A DNA stretch of 64,000 nt, taken from assembly GCA_050433985.1 (NCBI GenBank), contig JBNPWE010000002.1, positions 1 through 64,000 of the forward strand, in the 5' to 3' direction. The DNA comes from JACIYW01 sp014359745 (lineage in GTDB: Bacteria; Pseudomonadota; Alphaproteobacteria; Rhodobacterales; Rhodobacteraceae). The notes beneath the pieces were generated by a model, which had not been told where the DNA came from, did not search any database, and saw only the letters and a program-made list of their open reading frames with translations. This document shows, piece after piece, positions 41,578 to 50,100 of this stretch. How positions within the stretch are numbered: position 1 is the first letter of the stretch; each line of letters begins with the position of its first letter. Made by a program: the position numbers and the translations under genes.

Positions 41578-42330
41578 ATGAACAAGCCCCTGATGGCCAA
41601 GGCCACCGCCGTCTGGCTGGTGGATAACACCACGCTCAGCTTTGGGCAGATCGCGGATTTCTGCGGAATGCACGAGCTGGAGGTGCAGGGCATCGCCGAT
41701 GGCGACGTGGCCGCCGGGGTCAAGGGGTTTGATCCGATCACCAACAACCAGCTTGATCAGGCCGAGATTGACCGTGCGCAGGCCGATCCAGCTTATCGCA
41801 TGAAGCTGAAATTCAACGCCGCCGCCGTGGGCGAGGAAAAGCGCCGCGGCCCGCGCTATACCCCGTTGTCGAAACGTCAGGACCGGCCTGCGGCGATCCT
41901 GTGGCTGGTGAAGTTCCACCCCGAACTGACCGACGGGCAGATCGGCAAGCTGGTTGGCACGACGAAGCCGACGATTCTGGCGATTCGTGAACGCACCCAC
42001 TGGAACATCAACAATATCCAGCCGATTGATCCGGTGGCGCTGGGCCTGTGCCGCCAGACGGAACTTGACGCCGCCGTGCAGGCCGCCGCGCGCAAGAAGG
42101 CGGGCGACGGCGCGGTGATGACCGATGACGAGCGCCGCAAGCTGGTCAGCACCGAAACCTCGCTTGGTATGGGCGAAGAGGCGCGCATTCCCGCCTCTAT
42201 CGCCGGGCTGGAGAATTTCACCCTGTCCGAGCGCGAGGAAAGCCCCGCCGATTATTCGGATGCGGAAAGCTTTTTCAACCTGCCCCAGGATGATGACGAC
42301 GAAGACGACGAAGACGATAACAAGGCCTGA
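41578..42330 (+). CDS. trcR: DUF1013 cell-cycle regulator TrcR
   Basis: A 250-aa member of the DUF1013 family, known in alphaproteobacteria as the cell-cycle transcriptional regulator TrcR. The N-terminal helix-turn-helix-like part (AVWLVDNTTLSFGQIADFCG) and the second one (LTDGQIGKLVGTTKPTILAI, near 117-136) are clear, as is HWNINNIQPIDPVALGLC. The C terminus ends in a run of Asp/Glu (DDDDEDDEDDNKA). AAGGAG lies a few bases before the ATG. Transcribed alone. Confidence 0.9.
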   Translation: MNKPLMAKATAVWLVDNTTLSFGQIADFCGMHELEVQGIADGDVAAGVKGFDPITNNQLDQAEIDRAQADPAYRMKLKFNAAAVGEEKRRGPRYTPLSKRQDRPAAILWLVKFHPELTDGQIGKLVGTTKPTILAIRERTHWNINNIQPIDPVALGLCRQTELDAAVQAAARKKAGDGAVMTDDERRKLVSTETSLGMGEEARIPASIAGLENFTLSEREESPADYSDAESFFNLPQDDDDEDDEDDNKA

Positions 42331-42360
42331 TCGCGGCCCGGTCGCGGGCCCGGCCCGGTT

Positions 42361-42864
42361 TCAGAATGTGCCGGGGCGGGGTTGTGCCTGCGGGGCGGTG
42401 CGATTTGTCGGCTGGCTTGCCTCTATTTCCTGGGCGAAGGCGGCAACGTTCTGACGGAAGCGCGCGGTTTGCCGGGCGCGGGTCATGCGCAGGGATTGAA
42501 CGACGAGCCGCGCGGTAAGGGTCTTTGGCCGGAATTCCAGTTCGACCGCGACGCGGGTGCGGCGCGGTGACATCGGGATCAGATCCACGGACAGCGTGGC
42601 CTGAATGGCGCGCGAATCGATGTCGAAGCGCTGGCGGTTCGGCGGGATGAAATCCACCAGTTCCGCCACCATCTGCCGCCGTTTGTGGCGCCAGTCGAAG
42701 GCGATCTTCCACACCATGCCGGGGGCGGGTTTGGTAAGCCGGTCGGCGCGCGTCACCTCTGCGCCCCGGCGCAGCGCGGCGCGTTCAAAACCCGCGAAAT
42801 CCGACACGCGGGCGAACACATGATCAATCGGGGCGTCGATGTCTTCGCGTGTCGACAGTTTCAT
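42361..42864 (-). CDS. SRPBCC-fold protein
   Basis: A 167-aa protein of the START/Bet v1 (SRPBCC) superfamily: a beta strand, two small helices (IDAPIDHVFARVSDFAGFER), an antiparallel sheet (VWKIAFDWRHKRRQMVAELV, RTRVAVELEFRP) and a long C-terminal helix (RLVVQSLRMTRARQTARFRQ). The fold binds hydrophobic ligands. The ligand here is unknown. It lies downstream of nudC on the same strand (60-nt gap) and convergent with trcR. Confidence 0.8.
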   Translation of the reverse strand: MKLSTREDIDAPIDHVFARVSDFAGFERAALRRGAEVTRADRLTKPAPGMVWKIAFDWRHKRRQMVAELVDFIPPNRQRFDIDSRAIQATLSVDLIPMSPRRTRVAVELEFRPKTLTARLVVQSLRMTRARQTARFRQNVAAFAQEIEASQPTNRTAPQAQPRPGTF

Positions 42865-42924
42865 GCGGGGGCGTCCTTTGTCGGGCGGCAGGTGAAGGGG
42901 GTGGCCCGGGTGGCCCTTGTCAGG

Positions 42925-43893
42925 TCAGATCAACCGGTCGGCAAGCCAGTTTTCGATCAGGAAGTGGGCAATCGCGCCGGGGCGGGCCGGGCGGATCACC
43001 GGATGTTCGCCGGTCATCACCGTTACCATGTCTTCGCGCGTGACCCAAAGCGCATCCGCGATCTCGACGGGATCGATGGTGATATCGTCGCTGGTGGCCA
43101 TGGCGTGGCATCCCAGCATCAGCGAATTGGGAAACGGCCAGGGCTGGCTGGCCAGATAGCGCACCGTGCCAACGCGCACGCCGGTTTCCTCGAACACCTC
43201 GCGGCGCACGGCGGCCTCTATCGTTTCGCCCGGTTCGATGAACCCGGCAAGGCAGGAATACATCCCCGCGGGCCAGCCGTGGGACCGGCCAAGCAGCACC
43301 GAATTGCCGTGTGTTACCAGCATGATCACCACCGGATCGGTGCGCGGGAAGTGATGCGCGCCGCAGGCCGGGCAGGTGCGTTGCCAGCCGGCGTGGTTGA
43401 CCACGCTTGGTGCCCCGCAGCGCGCGCAGAACCCGTGGCTTGCGTGCCAGTTGAACAGCGCCCGCGCGGTGACGACAAGTTCCGCCGCGCGCGGATCAAG
43501 CCGGGTCATGATGGTGCGGATCTCGGAGAACCGCTGATCGATGGGCAGGTCGGGATGCTGCTGTTCGGTGGGGTCGAAAAAACCGCCAAGGGCGGCGACG
43601 TCGATTTCCCCGGGTTCCCAGGCGGATATGTCGGCGGCGAAAAGCGGGCCCTGCGGTTCCTGGCCCAGAAACAGCGGCGCCGATCTTGCCGTGGCCAGAA
43701 CCGGATGCGCGGCGGGCAGCAATCCAAGACGGTCGCGCGCCTCGCCCGCGACAAGCGGTTTGCCGCGCCACATCGGCAGCACCCGCGCCGACGGGTCTTG
43801 CAAGAGCGCCGCGATCCGCGCGTCATCGCCGCGCAGCTCTGCCGCCCGATCAAGGCCCGAGCCGCCGAAGGTTACCGTTTCCGCCTGGCGCAT
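42925..43893 (-). CDS. nudC: NAD+ diphosphatase / RNA decapping hydrolase NudC
   Basis: A 322-aa Nudix hydrolase that cleaves NAD(H) and removes NAD caps from RNA. The zinc ribbon CARCGAPS...CPACGAHHF and the Nudix box GFIEPGETIEAAVRREVFEE followed by TGV are complete. The family SQPWPFPNSLM motif follows. AGGAGG lies 7 nt before the ATG at 43893. The N-terminal domain is longer than in E. coli NudC, as usual for the Rhodobacterales type. Confidence 0.93.
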   Translation of the reverse strand: MRQAETVTFGGSGLDRAAELRGDDARIAALLQDPSARVLPMWRGKPLVAGEARDRLGLLPAAHPVLATARSAPLFLGQEPQGPLFAADISAWEPGEIDVAALGGFFDPTEQQHPDLPIDQRFSEIRTIMTRLDPRAAELVVTARALFNWHASHGFCARCGAPSVVNHAGWQRTCPACGAHHFPRTDPVVIMLVTHGNSVLLGRSHGWPAGMYSCLAGFIEPGETIEAAVRREVFEETGVRVGTVRYLASQPWPFPNSLMLGCHAMATSDDITIDPVEIADALWVTREDMVTVMTGEHPVIRPARPGAIAHFLIENWLADRLI

Positions 43894-44214
43894 CGCCCAT
43901 CCTCCTCTGTGTGTGTCGTCGCCCCGCTGTGCCGCCCCCTGTGTGCCATGGTCATCGGCCAAGCGCAAACGATGTCATCAGGCAACACCCGGTAATCGCG
44001 TCGGAAAGCGATGGCCGGATGATCTTGCAAAACGCGCCGCAACGTGATCATCGCTGCAATTTCAAGTTGACTGGTGGCAGATGGAACTGCATGCAGGATC
44101 ACAGCGGGCACGCGGGGCCGCACGGACCCCGCGCCGGTTTGCGGCGCGGCCGGTGCGTATGGGCCGCGTGCTTTGGCCGGGATCGTGCCAGCGGCAGTTC
44201 CCGCGGGGTCAGGG
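43894..44214. other. Divergent spacer between nudC and cpdB
   Basis: No gene is supported. The plus frame is open from 44074 but that part lacks family similarity, so the start at 44215 is preferred. A weak TTGACT (44067-44072) lies 17 bp before CATGCA (44090-44095) and could be a poor promoter. Confidence 0.35.
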
Positions 44215-46173
44215 GTGATCAGACGGCATCCGTTCCACGCCGGTGCGACCGGCCGTCAGGCGCATTTGCGGATCGTGGAGACGACCGATCTGCATGTGCA
44301 TGTGCAACCCTATGATTATTATGCGGATCGCCCGACAGACCGCTACGGGCTGGCCCGCACCGCGACCCTGATCGAGGCGGCGCGGGCCGAGGCGGCAAAT
44401 ACCCTGGTGGTGGACAATGGCGATTTTCTGCAAGGCAACCCGATGGGCGATTACATCGCTTTTGAGCGGGGCCTGAAAGGCGGCGATCTGCATCCGGTCA
44501 TCCGGGCGATGAACACGCTTGGCTTTGACGCGGCGACCCTTGGGAACCACGATTTCAACTATGGGTTGGGGTTCCTGGAGACCTGTCTGGCTGGGGCGGA
44601 ATTTCCGGTCGTGTCGGCCAATGTGGTCAAAAGCCGTGGGGCCGCGCCGCGCGCCGATCGGGCGTTGTTCAGGCCCTATGTGATCCTTGAGCGCGACCTG
44701 ATCGACGGGGCGGGGCGGCGCCAGCCGATCCGCATCGGGGTTATCGGCTTTGTGCCGCCGCAGATCGTCACCTGGGATTACCGGCATTTGCAGGGCCGCG
44801 CCAAGACCCGCGACATCGTCGAGACCGCCGAGGCCTGGGTGCCCGAGATGAAAGAGGCCGGCGCCGATATCATCCTGGCGCTGTGCCATTCGGGGATCGG
44901 CCCCGCCGCGCATGTGGCGGGGATGGAGAATGCCGCCGTGCCGCTGGGCCGTGTGGCGGGGATCGATGCGCTTTTGACCGGGCACAGCCATCTGCTGTTT
45001 CCCGCGCCAGGGTTTACCGGGTTTGCCGGGGTCGATCCGGTCGCGGGCACGATATCGGGCAAACCGGCGGTGATGGCGGGGTTCTGGGGCGGGCATATCG
45101 GCCTGATCGACCTGTTGCTGGAACGCGATGCCGGCACATGGCAGGTGCGGGCGCATCACTGTGCGGTGCGCCCGCTGGCGCCGCCCCCCGATGCACCGCC
45201 CCCCGATGCACCGCCCCCCGACACGCCGCCCCCCGATGCCGCGTCAGAGGGCGCGGGCGCGGCGCGGGTCATCGACGGGGTAGCAAAGGATCACGCAGGC
45301 ACGTTGCGCTATATCCGCCGCGCCGTGGGCCGGGCGCCACAGCCCCTGCACAGCTATTTCGCGCTGGTCGCCGACAATCCTTCGGTGCGGATCGTGGCAG
45401 AGGCGCAGGGCCGCTATGTGGCCCGCCATCTGGCGGGTAGCGATCTGGCCGGTCTGCCGGTTCTGTCGGCCGCCGCCGCCTTCAAGACCGGGGGGCGCGG
45501 CGGGCCGGACAATTACACCGATGTGGCGGCGGGCGCGCTTTCCCTGGGCAATGTCGCCGACCTTTATCTGTTTCCCAACACCATCTGCGCCGTCCGGGTA
45601 ACGGGCGCGCAACTGCGCGACTGGCTGGACCGGGCGGCGGGGGTTTTCCAGCGCATCGCAGCGGGCGCGCGGGACGCGCCGCTGCTCAACCCGGATTTTC
45701 CGGGGTATAATTTCGATGTCATCCACGGGCTGACCTATGAGATCGACCCAGGCCAGCCCGCCCGGTTCGATGAGGGCGGCGCCCTGATCCGCCCCGATGC
45801 CAGCCGCATCCGCAACCTGCGCCACATGGGCGCACCGGTTGCCCCGGATCAGGAATTCATCGTGGCGGCCAATAATTACCGCGCGGCGGGGGGCGGCGGT
45901 TTTCCCGGCGCGCTGGGCGACACGCTGGTGTTCGAGGGGCCCGACACCATCCGCGAGGTGCTGGTGCGCAGCCTTGCCGACCCGGATTTTCCCGGCCCGC
46001 AGGCCACGCCCACCTGGCGGTTTTCGCCCATGCCCGGCACCACCGCCCTGTTCGACACAAGCCCGAAGGCGGGCGCGCATCTGCCGCGTCTGACGGCGAT
46101 CTGCCCCGGCCTGCGGGTTGAACATGCGGGCGCCGGGCCGGGCGGCTTTGCCCGGTTCCGCATCCATCTGTGA
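44215..46173 (+). CDS. cpdB: 2',3'-cyclic-nucleotide 2'-phosphodiesterase/3'-nucleotidase
   Basis: A 652-aa metallophosphatase from GTG 44215. The N-terminal calcineurin-like domain has TTDLHVHVQPYDYYADR (metal ligands), VVDNGDFLQGNPMGDY, TLGNHDFNYGLGFLE and GHSHLLFP. The C-terminal 5'-nucleotidase domain has SAAAAFKTGGRGGPDNYTD and ANNYRAAGGGGFPG. It degrades 2',3'-cyclic nucleotides and 3'-nucleotides. No signal peptide is visible, whereas E. coli CpdB is periplasmic. The linker between domains carries a four-copy PPPDA repeat. The start is uncertain because no strong ribosome-binding site is seen. Confidence 0.87.
   Translation: MIRRHPFHAGATGRQAHLRIVETTDLHVHVQPYDYYADRPTDRYGLARTATLIEAARAEAANTLVVDNGDFLQGNPMGDYIAFERGLKGGDLHPVIRAMNTLGFDAATLGNHDFNYGLGFLETCLAGAEFPVVSANVVKSRGAAPRADRALFRPYVILERDLIDGAGRRQPIRIGVIGFVPPQIVTWDYRHLQGRAKTRDIVETAEAWVPEMKEAGADIILALCHSGIGPAAHVAGMENAAVPLGRVAGIDALLTGHSHLLFPAPGFTGFAGVDPVAGTISGKPAVMAGFWGGHIGLIDLLLERDAGTWQVRAHHCAVRPLAPPPDAPPPDAPPPDTPPPDAASEGAGAARVIDGVAKDHAGTLRYIRRAVGRAPQPLHSYFALVADNPSVRIVAEAQGRYVARHLAGSDLAGLPVLSAAAAFKTGGRGGPDNYTDVAAGALSLGNVADLYLFPNTICAVRVTGAQLRDWLDRAAGVFQRIAAGARDAPLLNPDFPGYNFDVIHGLTYEIDPGQPARFDEGGALIRPDASRIRNLRHMGAPVAPDQEFIVAANNYRAAGGGGFPGALGDTLVFEGPDTIREVLVRSLADPDFPGPQATPTWRFSPMPGTTALFDTSPKAGAHLPRLTAICPGLRVEHAGAGPGGFARFRIHL
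45181..45240 (+). repeat. 15-bp tandem repeat inside cpdB
   Basis: Exactly four 15-bp units of the form CCGCCCCCCGATGCA (third unit CCGCCCCCCGACACG) encode PPPDA-PPPDA-PPPDT-PPPDA. The repeat falls in the linker between the two domains of CpdB and keeps the frame, so its copy number may vary among strains. Confidence 0.85.
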
Positions 46174-46275
46174 ACCAGCCCAGGCAGCGCCCCCGCGTGG
46201 GCGAGAGAGCCACAGGCCCGGAAACCGGCCAGCCACCGGCCCTGTTGCATTCCCGATCGCCGTGACCTATATCGC

Positions 46276-46375
46276 GTGAGAGAGGTTGGCGCGGGCGAGC
46301 GCCTCGCCAACCCGGTCAGGTCCGGAAGGAAGCAGCCGTAACGAGCCCCGCTTGGGTCGTTGTCCAGCCTCTCAC
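46276..46375 (+). ncRNA. ffs: Signal recognition particle RNA (small, 4.5S type)
   Basis: GTGAGAG at 46276-46282 pairs with CTCTCAC at 46369-46375 as the closing stem. The universally conserved SRP apical hairpin GGTCAGGTCCGGAAGGAAGC lies at 46314-46333, with the matching 3' side containing the CAGCC segment. The RNA pairs with Ffh to target membrane proteins. Length about 100 nt fits the short bacterial form. Confidence 0.93.
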
Positions 46376-46469
46376 CCCCCCCTTGAAGGATCGCGGCCCT
46401 TGACGGATCGCGGCGTTGGTCCCCGGCTTCGGTGATCTGGAGGGGATTTCAGTCAGCCGGATTGAGTCT

Positions 46470-46580
46470 CTTTCCCCGCGCGCATATGGCGGACGTGGGA
46501 ATTGAGTATTTTTTTCGAGAGGATGGGAGAGATCGCTTTTTTCCGCGGTCAGGGTGCGGGGCTGGTTGAGGCGACACAAC
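46470..46580 (+). repeat. Dispersed intergenic repeat, copy E
   Basis: Core GAGTATTTTTTTCGAGAGGA at 46504-46523, preceded by a GCGCGCATATGGCGGACG segment shared with copy F. It is followed by ATCGCTTTTTTCCGCGGTCA and GGGTGCGGGGCTG, similar to copies A and B. Confidence 0.75.
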
Positions 46581-46744
46581 TAGCCGGTCTTTTTCGCTTC
46601 TGCCGCAGCCTTCATGCGGGCCAGCAGTTCGGCCTTTGTCTCGCGTTCGCCAAAGGGGTTCTTTTCGGTGCCCCTGGCGTTGTGTTCCTTGTGCCGGGGC
46701 GTGCCCTTGCCGGTTTTCGCGCCCCCCGATTTCGAGTAATCCAT
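46580..46744 (-). CDS. Small conserved basic protein (54 aa)
   Basis: The minus strand encodes a 54-residue protein from ATG 46744 to TAG 46580. It begins MDYSKSGGAKTGKGTPRHKE, continues GTEKNPFGERETKAELLAR and ends in an Ala/Lys-rich helix. It is strongly basic, Gly/Lys-rich at the N terminus with a helical C terminus, and has no membrane segment. It reads like the short anonymous proteins conserved across Rhodobacterales, but I cannot name a family or function. A coding function is supported by the sharp composition of the peptide and clean start and stop between neighbours. Confidence 0.6.
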   Translation of the reverse strand: MDYSKSGGAKTGKGTPRHKEHNARGTEKNPFGERETKAELLARMKAAAEAKKTG

Positions 46745-46904
46745 GATGACCCTTTCGCAGATTGTGCCTGCGCAAGGTCATGGCGCAAACGCGGCATCTG
46801 CACAAGGCTGACCGGGGCGCGGGCCTGCGATATGCAAAGGGCGTCGGCGCCCGAACGCGCCCGGCTTTCGGTCTTGCGGGGGCGGCGGCAAGGAGGTGCG
46901 GCTG

Positions 46905-47066
46905 ATGGTGCCGGGCGGGGCGACGCGGAACGGGCCGCGCCATATTTCCTGGAACTTTGTCGCCTCGTGCCGCGCGTGGATCAAGGGCGATTTCGAACAT
47001 GGCCGGTTTCGCCTGCCGCCCGGCGATGACAGCGAATTCGTGCCGTTTCCGGGGAAATCGCGCTGA
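46905..47066 (+). pseudogene. C-terminal fragment of a pirin-family protein
   Basis: The frame reads MVPGGATRNGPRHISWNFVA then a short helix and HGRFRLPPGDDSEFVPFPG, the C-terminal end of pirins (typical GPRHIWWNFVSS and LPPGDD-E-I-LP). The cupin N-terminal four fifths, with the Fe-binding His residues, is missing. Upstream residues GFRSCGGGGKEVRL are only vaguely pirin-like. AGGAGG lies 8 nt before ATG 46905, so a 53-aa peptide could still be translated. I treat it as a remnant. Confidence 0.6.
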
Positions 47067-47117
47067 AGCGGCGGGCCGCCCCCTTGCGCCCCCGGCCGGA
47101 TGTGGAACAGTTGCGTG

Positions 47118-47843
47118 ATGGAATGGCGTGACCAAGGCGTGTTGCTGGCCATGCGGGGCCACGGGGAAAGCGCCGCGATCATCGAGGTGCTGACCCGCGC
47201 GCATGGGCGGCACGCGGGGGTGGTGCGGGGCGGGGCATCGCGGCGGTTGGCGCCGCTGCTGCAACCGGGCAACCAGATCGCGGTGGCCTGGCGCGCGCGG
47301 CTGTCCGAACATATCGGCACCTTCACGGTGGAGCCGCTGCGCGCCCGCGCGGCCGGGGTGCTGGCTGACCGGCTGGCGCTGGCGGGCCTGTCATCGATCT
47401 GCGCGCTGCTGGCCTTTGCCTTGCCCGAACGCGAGGCCTGCCCGGCCCTTCATGACCGCAGCGCCGCGCTGCTGGATCTGTTGCCCGACACCGCCGACTG
47501 GCCCGCGCGCTATCTGCGGTGGGAACTGGCCTTGCTCGAGGAAACCGGCTTTGGCCTGGATCTGAGCGCTTGCGCGGTCACCGGCGCGCGCGACGATCTG
47601 GCCTATGTGTCGCCGCGCAGCGGGCGCGCCGTCAGCCGGGGCGGGGCGGGGGAATGGGCGGCGCGGCTGTTGCCGCTGCCCGAATGCCTGCTGGGGCAGG
47701 GGCCTGCCACCGGGGCCGAGGTGGCGGCGGGCCTGCGCACCACCGGATATTTCCTGTCGAACCGCCTGGCGCCATCGCTGGGCGACCGGCCGCTGCCTGC
47801 CGCGCGCGCGCGGCTTTTCGATCTTCTGGCGCGTCAGGGCTGA
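47118..47843 (+). CDS. recO: DNA repair protein RecO
   Basis: A 241-aa RecO. The N-terminal OB fold begins MEWRDQGVLLAMRGHGESAA and continues to GVVRGGASRRLAPLLQPGN. The helical middle has RYLRWELALLEETGFGLDLS and CAVTGARDDLAYVSPRSGRA where the zinc-finger cysteines of other RecOs are reduced to one. RecO loads RecA with RecR in the RecF pathway. It usually follows era in related genomes. Here it stands apart from that operon. Its stop overlaps the convergent gene by 10 nt. Confidence 0.92.
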   Translation: MEWRDQGVLLAMRGHGESAAIIEVLTRAHGRHAGVVRGGASRRLAPLLQPGNQIAVAWRARLSEHIGTFTVEPLRARAAGVLADRLALAGLSSICALLAFALPEREACPALHDRSAALLDLLPDTADWPARYLRWELALLEETGFGLDLSACAVTGARDDLAYVSPRSGRAVSRGGAGEWAARLLPLPECLLGQGPATGAEVAAGLRTTGYFLSNRLAPSLGDRPLPAARARLFDLLARQG

Positions 47844-48223
47844 GACAGGCGAAACAGCATCTCGGCCCCGCCCGCCTCTGACAGGATCAGGATGGGGCCC
47901 GACACCTCTGCCACATTCACCTTGGAAAAATACGCAACTAGCCCGCTTTCCTCCGGGGACAGCGGGCAGGCATTGGCCGAGGTGTCGATGCCGGTCACTT
48001 CGAACCAGGGATAGGGCGCGGTCTGACGGGCCCGCAGCCGCAGGCACGGCCCCTCGACCATCACCCGGCCCGGCGCGAATGACAGCGAAACCGGCGCCCC
48101 GGCTTTGGTGCCGTCGATGTCTTGCAACACCCATGGCCCGTCGGCGGGCAGATAGCCGGTGACGGTTTCATCCCTGAGATAGGCGCCAAGGCTGAACGCA
48201 AGGCTCAGGAACAGGGCGATCAC
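47834..48223 (-). CDS. META-domain (HslJ-like) envelope protein
   Basis: A 129-aa protein with an N-terminal hydrophobic segment (MIALFLSLAFSLGAYL) that may be a signal peptide or anchor. The rest resembles a short META domain: WVLQDIDGTKAGAPVSLSFA, then EGPCLRLRARQTAPYPWFEV and a Cys in TSANACPLSPEESG that can pair with the first. META/HslJ domains are exported and of unclear function. Its ATG lies 3 nt downstream of the mcd stop (48227), so it may be the last gene of that transcript. Confidence 0.65.
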   Translation of the reverse strand: MIALFLSLAFSLGAYLRDETVTGYLPADGPWVLQDIDGTKAGAPVSLSFAPGRVMVEGPCLRLRARQTAPYPWFEVTGIDTSANACPLSPEESGLVAYFSKVNVAEVSGPILILSEAGGAEMLFRLSQP

Positions 48224-48226
48224 CGA

Positions 48227-49912
48227 TCAGTTACCGCCCAGAAGCCTGCGCGCGATCACCTGCGCCTGAATTTCCGCAGCCCCTTCAAAGATGTTCAGGA
48301 TGCGCGCATCGCACAGGATGCGCGACATCTGGTATTCCAGCGCGAAACCGTTGCCGCCGTGGATCTGCACGCCATTGTCGGCCGCCGCCCAGGCCACCCG
48401 CGCGCCCAGCAGTTTGGCCATGCCCGCCTCAAGATCGCAGCGGTGGCCCGCGTCCTTTTCGCGGGCGGCGAAATAGGTCAATTGCCGCGCCACCATGATT
48501 TCAACCGCCATCATGGCGAGTTTCGAGGCGACGCGCGGAAACGCGATCAGCGGCTTGCCGAATTGCTTGCGATCCTCGGCATATCCCATCGCCACCTCAA
48601 GCGCGTTCTGCGCCACGCCGATGGCGCGGGCGGCGGTCTGGATGCGGGCGGACTCAAAAGTCTGCATGAGTTGCTTGAACCCCTGCCCCTCGACCCCGCC
48701 CAACAGGTTTTCGGCCTTGACCGCGAAACCGTCGAAGGCCAGTTCATATTCCTTCATGCCGCGATAGCCCAGCACCGCGATCTCGGTGCCGGTCATGCCG
48801 GGGGTGGGGAAGGGATCGGCGTCGGTGCCCGGCGTCTTTTCGGCCAGGAACATCGACAGGCCGCGATAATCGGTCGTCGCGGGATCGGTGCGGGCGAGCA
48901 GCGTCATCACATGGGTGCGCGCGGCGTGGGTGATCCAGGTCTTGTTGCCGGTGACGCGGTACTCCTCGCCCTCGCGCAGCGCGCGGGTGCGCAGCGCGCC
49001 CAGATCCGACCCGGTGTTGGGTTCGGTGAACACCGCCGTAGGCAGCACCGCGCCGCTGGCAAGCCCCGGCAACCACTGCGTCTGCTGCTCAGACGTGCCG
49101 CCGCCCAGGATCAGTTCCGCCGCGATTTCGGATCGGGTGGCAAGCGAGCCGACCCCGATATAGCCGCGCGACAGTTCTTCCGACACCACGACCATCGCGG
49201 CCTTGGACAGGCCCAGCCCGCCGAATTCCTCGGGGATGGTCAGGCCGAACACGCCCATCTCGCCCAGCTTTTCGATGATCTCCATCGGGATCAGTTCATC
49301 GCGCAGGTGCCAGCCATGGGCATGGGGTGCCACCTCGGCATCGGCAAAGCGGCGGAACTGGTCGCGGATCATCTCCAGCTCGTTCTCAAGGCCGGTGGCG
49401 CCGAAGGTGGCGCGGCCGTGGTTGTCGCGCATCAATTCCACCAGGCGGGCGCGCGCGGCGGCGGTGTTGCCGCGCGCGACCAGGCTGCGGACGCCATCGG
49501 TCATCAGGTCGCGCAGGGCTTCGGCGGGCAGGCCGATATCGTGCGGGCGGATGATTTCGCCCTGCGACATCGGGATGCCCCCCAATATCTGCGAGAGGTA
49601 TTCGCCAAAGGCGATCTGGTGGATCAGTGCCTCGATCTCGGTAAAGCGGTCCTCGGCGGTCAGGGCATCGGCCCAATGCTGCATCTGCCGCAGGCTTTCC
49701 ACATAGGTGGCCAGCCATGCAAGGCCATGCGCCGCTGTCTGGTCCCGTTCCAGAAGTGCCGGATCGATGCGGCTATCGGGTGCCATGCGGCTGCGCAGCG
49801 AGGCTTTCGCGGTGGCCAGAACCGCGTCAAGCGGCGCAATGACCTGCCCGGTGATCTTCAGAAGGTCATTGAGAACCGGATTGTTATCGGGCGTCTGTCC
49901 ATCGTGGGGCAT
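48227..49912 (-). CDS. mcd: (2S)-methylsuccinyl-CoA dehydrogenase
   Basis: A 561-aa acyl-CoA dehydrogenase with the long N-terminal extension (about 150 residues) typical of Mcd, which oxidises methylsuccinyl-CoA to mesaconyl-CoA in the ethylmalonyl-CoA pathway. The FAD motif FTEPNTGSDLGALRTRA, the KTWITHAARTHVM region and the catalytic Glu near 543 in NIFEGAAEIQAQVIARRLLG are clear. Start ATG 49912 with GAGG upstream. Other pathway genes (ccr, mch) are not in the window. A generic long-chain acyl-CoA dehydrogenase is less likely given the extension. Confidence 0.85.
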   Translation of the reverse strand: MPHDGQTPDNNPVLNDLLKITGQVIAPLDAVLATAKASLRSRMAPDSRIDPALLERDQTAAHGLAWLATYVESLRQMQHWADALTAEDRFTEIEALIHQIAFGEYLSQILGGIPMSQGEIIRPHDIGLPAEALRDLMTDGVRSLVARGNTAAARARLVELMRDNHGRATFGATGLENELEMIRDQFRRFADAEVAPHAHGWHLRDELIPMEIIEKLGEMGVFGLTIPEEFGGLGLSKAAMVVVSEELSRGYIGVGSLATRSEIAAELILGGGTSEQQTQWLPGLASGAVLPTAVFTEPNTGSDLGALRTRALREGEEYRVTGNKTWITHAARTHVMTLLARTDPATTDYRGLSMFLAEKTPGTDADPFPTPGMTGTEIAVLGYRGMKEYELAFDGFAVKAENLLGGVEGQGFKQLMQTFESARIQTAARAIGVAQNALEVAMGYAEDRKQFGKPLIAFPRVASKLAMMAVEIMVARQLTYFAAREKDAGHRCDLEAGMAKLLGARVAWAAADNGVQIHGGNGFALEYQMSRILCDARILNIFEGAAEIQAQVIARRLLGGN

Positions 49913-50100
49913 CGGAACCTCTGTGGTGGGCGGGATTTGCCGCTGTTTAGAAACTTTGCAAGTGCAGCGCAATTATAATTCGTAAAATTGCGCAAAACCG
50001 TATCATAGTGTCGTACGCGGAATGCCGCGCCGGGGGTGTCGACCGCTCTGGCCGACCGGGACAAAAGCCGCTAGGCCTGTCGCAAACGGGGGGCGCGGGC

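Noticed and set aside
47920..47945. CACCTTGGAAAAATACGCAA resembles the dispersed repeat core
   Set aside because: It lies inside the META-domain gene and encodes sensible residues (SGLVAYFSKVN). The flanks do not match the family.
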